Shown in pieces: positions 15,534 through 16,826 of a stretch of DNA of 16,826 nucleotides (positions are counted from its first letter, which is position 1; every line of letters begins with the position of its first letter). A program made the position numbers and the translations under genes. The notes beneath the pieces are model-generated. The model worked only from the letters and a program-made list of their open reading frames with translations, was not told where the DNA came from and made no database searches. Source of the DNA: an uncultured Beijerinckiaceae bacterium (GTDB lineage Bacteria > Pseudomonadota > Alphaproteobacteria > Rhizobiales > Beijerinckiaceae); NCBI GenBank assembly GCA_937863205.1, contig CALMGA010000008.1, positions 1-16,826 of the forward strand, in the 5' to 3' direction.

Positions 15534-16676
15534 ATGGCCACCAAGAGCGATTATTACGAAGTGCTCGGCGTCGCGCGCACGGCGAGCGAGGCCGAGATGA
15601 AGTCGGCCTTCCGCAAGGCGGCGATGGTGCACCATCCCGACCGCAACCCCGGCAACAAGGAAGCCGAGGCCAAGTTCAAGGAGCTGAACGAGGCCTATCA
15701 GATCCTTTCCGACGGCCAGAAGCGGGCGGCCTACGACCGCCTCGGCCACGCCGCCTTCGAGAACGGCGGCGGGGGCGGCTTCAGCGGCGCCGAGGGCTTC
15801 GGTTCCTCAATGGCCGACATCTTCGACGACCTGTTCGGCGACATGATGGGCCGGCGCGGCCAGCGCAGCGGGAGCGGTGCGGCCGGGCGCGGTTCCGACC
15901 TGCGCTACAACATGGAGATCACGCTGGAGGACGCCTTCAACGGCAAGACCGCCAGCTTGAAGCTGCCGACCTCGGTCACCTGCGATACCTGCTCCGGCTC
16001 CGGGGCCCGGCCCGGTGCCAAGCCCAAGCAGTGCGCGATGTGCCACGGCCACGGCCGGGTGCGGGCGCAGCAAGGCTTCTTCGCCATCGAGCGCACCTGT
16101 CCGAGCTGCGGCGGCCGCGGCGAGATGATCGATAATCCCTGTCCGTCGTGCTCCGGCACCGGCCGCGTGACGCGCGAGCGCCAACTCAGCGTCAACATTC
16201 CCGCCGGCGTCGAGGACGGCACGCGCATCCGCCTCGCCGGCGAGGGTGAGGCCGGCACGCGCGGCGGTCCGTCGGGCGATCTTTACATCTTCGTTTCCAC
16301 CAAGCCGCACCCGTTCTTCCAGCGCGACGGCGCCGATCTCTTCTGCCGGGTGCCAATCTCCATGGTGCAGGCGGCGCTCGGCGGCGAGATCGTCGTGCGC
16401 ACGGTTGACGGCGGCGAGGCCAAGGTGAAGATCCCCGAGGGTACCCAGTCCGGCAAGCAGTTCAAGGTGCGCTCGCGCGGCATGCCGGTGCTGCGCTCGC
16501 GCGACACGGGCGACCTTTACATCCAGGCCACGGTGGAGACGCCGCAAAGCCTGACCCGCCGGCAGCGCGAGCTGCTGGCCGAGTTCGAGACCGAGTCGTC
16601 GCACAAGACCCATCCCGAGGCGCACGGCTTCTTCGCCAAGATGAAGGATTTCTTCGAGAACCTCGGCGGCGTCTAA
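15534..16676 (+). CDS. dnaJ: Chaperone protein DnaJ (Hsp40)
   Basis: The co-chaperone that delivers clients to DnaK and stimulates its ATPase. The 380-residue protein is a complete type I DnaJ: J domain (about 1-70) with HPD at residues 34-36, a Gly/Phe-rich region (about 77-120, with [12 protein letters not shown]), four zinc-binding CxxC motifs (Cys150/153, 167/170, 189/192, 203/206) and the C-terminal client-binding domains ([19 protein letters not shown]). The ATG at 15534 gives the usual [13 protein letters not shown]; the preceding bases are purine-rich but there is no strong ribosome binding site. It is 161 bases after dnaK, with a terminator between, and no second sigma-32 site is visible in the gap. 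Two hairpins follow the stop. Confidence 0.98.
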   Translation: MATKSDYYEVLGVARTASEAEMKSAFRKAAMVHHPDRNPGNKEAEAKFKELNEAYQILSDGQKRAAYDRLGHAAFENGGGGGFSGAEGFGSSMADIFDDLFGDMMGRRGQRSGSGAAGRGSDLRYNMEITLEDAFNGKTASLKLPTSVTCDTCSGSGARPGAKPKQCAMCHGHGRVRAQQGFFAIERTCPSCGGRGEMIDNPCPSCSGTGRVTRERQLSVNIPAGVEDGTRIRLAGEGEAGTRGGPSGDLYIFVSTKPHPFFQRDGADLFCRVPISMVQAALGGEIVVRTVDGGEAKVKIPEGTQSGKQFKVRSRGMPVLRSRDTGDLYIQATVETPQSLTRRQRELLAEFETESSHKTHPEAHGFFAKMKDFFENLGGV

Positions 16677-16711
16677 GCAGGTTCGCGTTGGCAGGCCAAC
16701 GCTTCACCTGC
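16677..16711 (+). terminator. Two-part hairpin directly after dnaJ
   Basis: Immediately after the dnaJ TAA, GCAGGT (16677-16682) pairs with ACCTGC (16706-16711), and inside it GCGTTGG (16685-16691) pairs with CCAACGC (16696-16702), separated by a small internal loop. No T-run follows apart from TCCTTT further on, so it is a possible but not classical terminator; it could protect the 3' end of the message. Confidence 0.5.
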
Positions 16712-16729
16712 TCGGTCCTTTGCTATGCC

Positions 16730-16770
16730 GCAGGTTTCGCAAAACCGCGGGGCACTTTTGCGAAACCTGC
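16730..16770. repeat. 15-bp perfect inverted repeat downstream of dnaJ
   Basis: GCAGGTTTCGCAAAA at 16730-16744 is the exact reverse complement of TTTTGCGAAACCTGC at 16756-16770, with an 11-base loop. The outer GCAGGT/ACCTGC arms and the following TCGC repeat those of the hairpin at 16677-16711, so the two may be related copies of a small palindromic element. The remaining bases to the window end show no gene. Confidence 0.65.
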
Positions 16771-16826
16771 CTAGGATCACGCGGACGCATCGTTCGGCGA
16801 TCATCGCGACCCGATTGCGTCACTGA

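Overview
This window is GC-rich chromosomal DNA from an alphaproteobacterium, most likely of the order Hyphomicrobiales (Rhizobiales). The evidence is the dnaK-dnaJ pair behind an alphaproteobacterial-type sigma-32 promoter, a DUF2244 gene divergent from nth, the alphaproteobacterial form of phosphoserine aminotransferase, two small outer-membrane beta-barrel proteins with CtrA-type sites, and promoter matches to the EcfG general stress sigma factor. I see no phage, transposon, CRISPR array, rRNA or tRNA. The gene content is housekeeping and envelope-related, and no obviously new multi-gene system is present.

Layout. Bases 1-647 hold the 3' end of a sodium:solute symporter gene. Then come a membrane-anchored alanine-rich small protein (721-1206), glucose-6-phosphate isomerase pgi (1250-2890) and an EamA/DMT transporter (2954-3955). 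The minus strand follows: serC (5541-4372) translationally coupled to a DUF4345 membrane protein (4372-3911), whose 3' end overlaps the transporter gene tail to tail. Next are two paralogous minus-strand beta-barrel outer-membrane proteins (6525-5635 and 7586-6705), separated by a terminator and each preceded by a TTAA-N7-TTAA box. An MFS transporter (7849-9162) diverges from the second. A small KGG-repeat stress protein (9276-9542) follows, then a 344-base stretch without a confident gene. Endonuclease III nth (minus, to 9887) and a DUF2244 membrane protein (10693-11232) are divergent. A secreted DUF4142 protein (12016-11366) and a secreted six-cysteine protein of unknown function (13207-12167) are on the minus strand. 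dnaK (13450-15372) and dnaJ (15534-16676) close the window, followed by two hairpins.

The regulatory DNA is the most informative part. Sites can be read for three global regulators: CtrA (both outer-membrane protein genes), EcfG-type stress sigma factor (the KGG and DUF4142 genes) and sigma-32 (dnaK). This suggests that envelope composition and stress protection in this region are tied to cell cycle and stress regulation. These assignments are pattern matches by eye and have not been tested.
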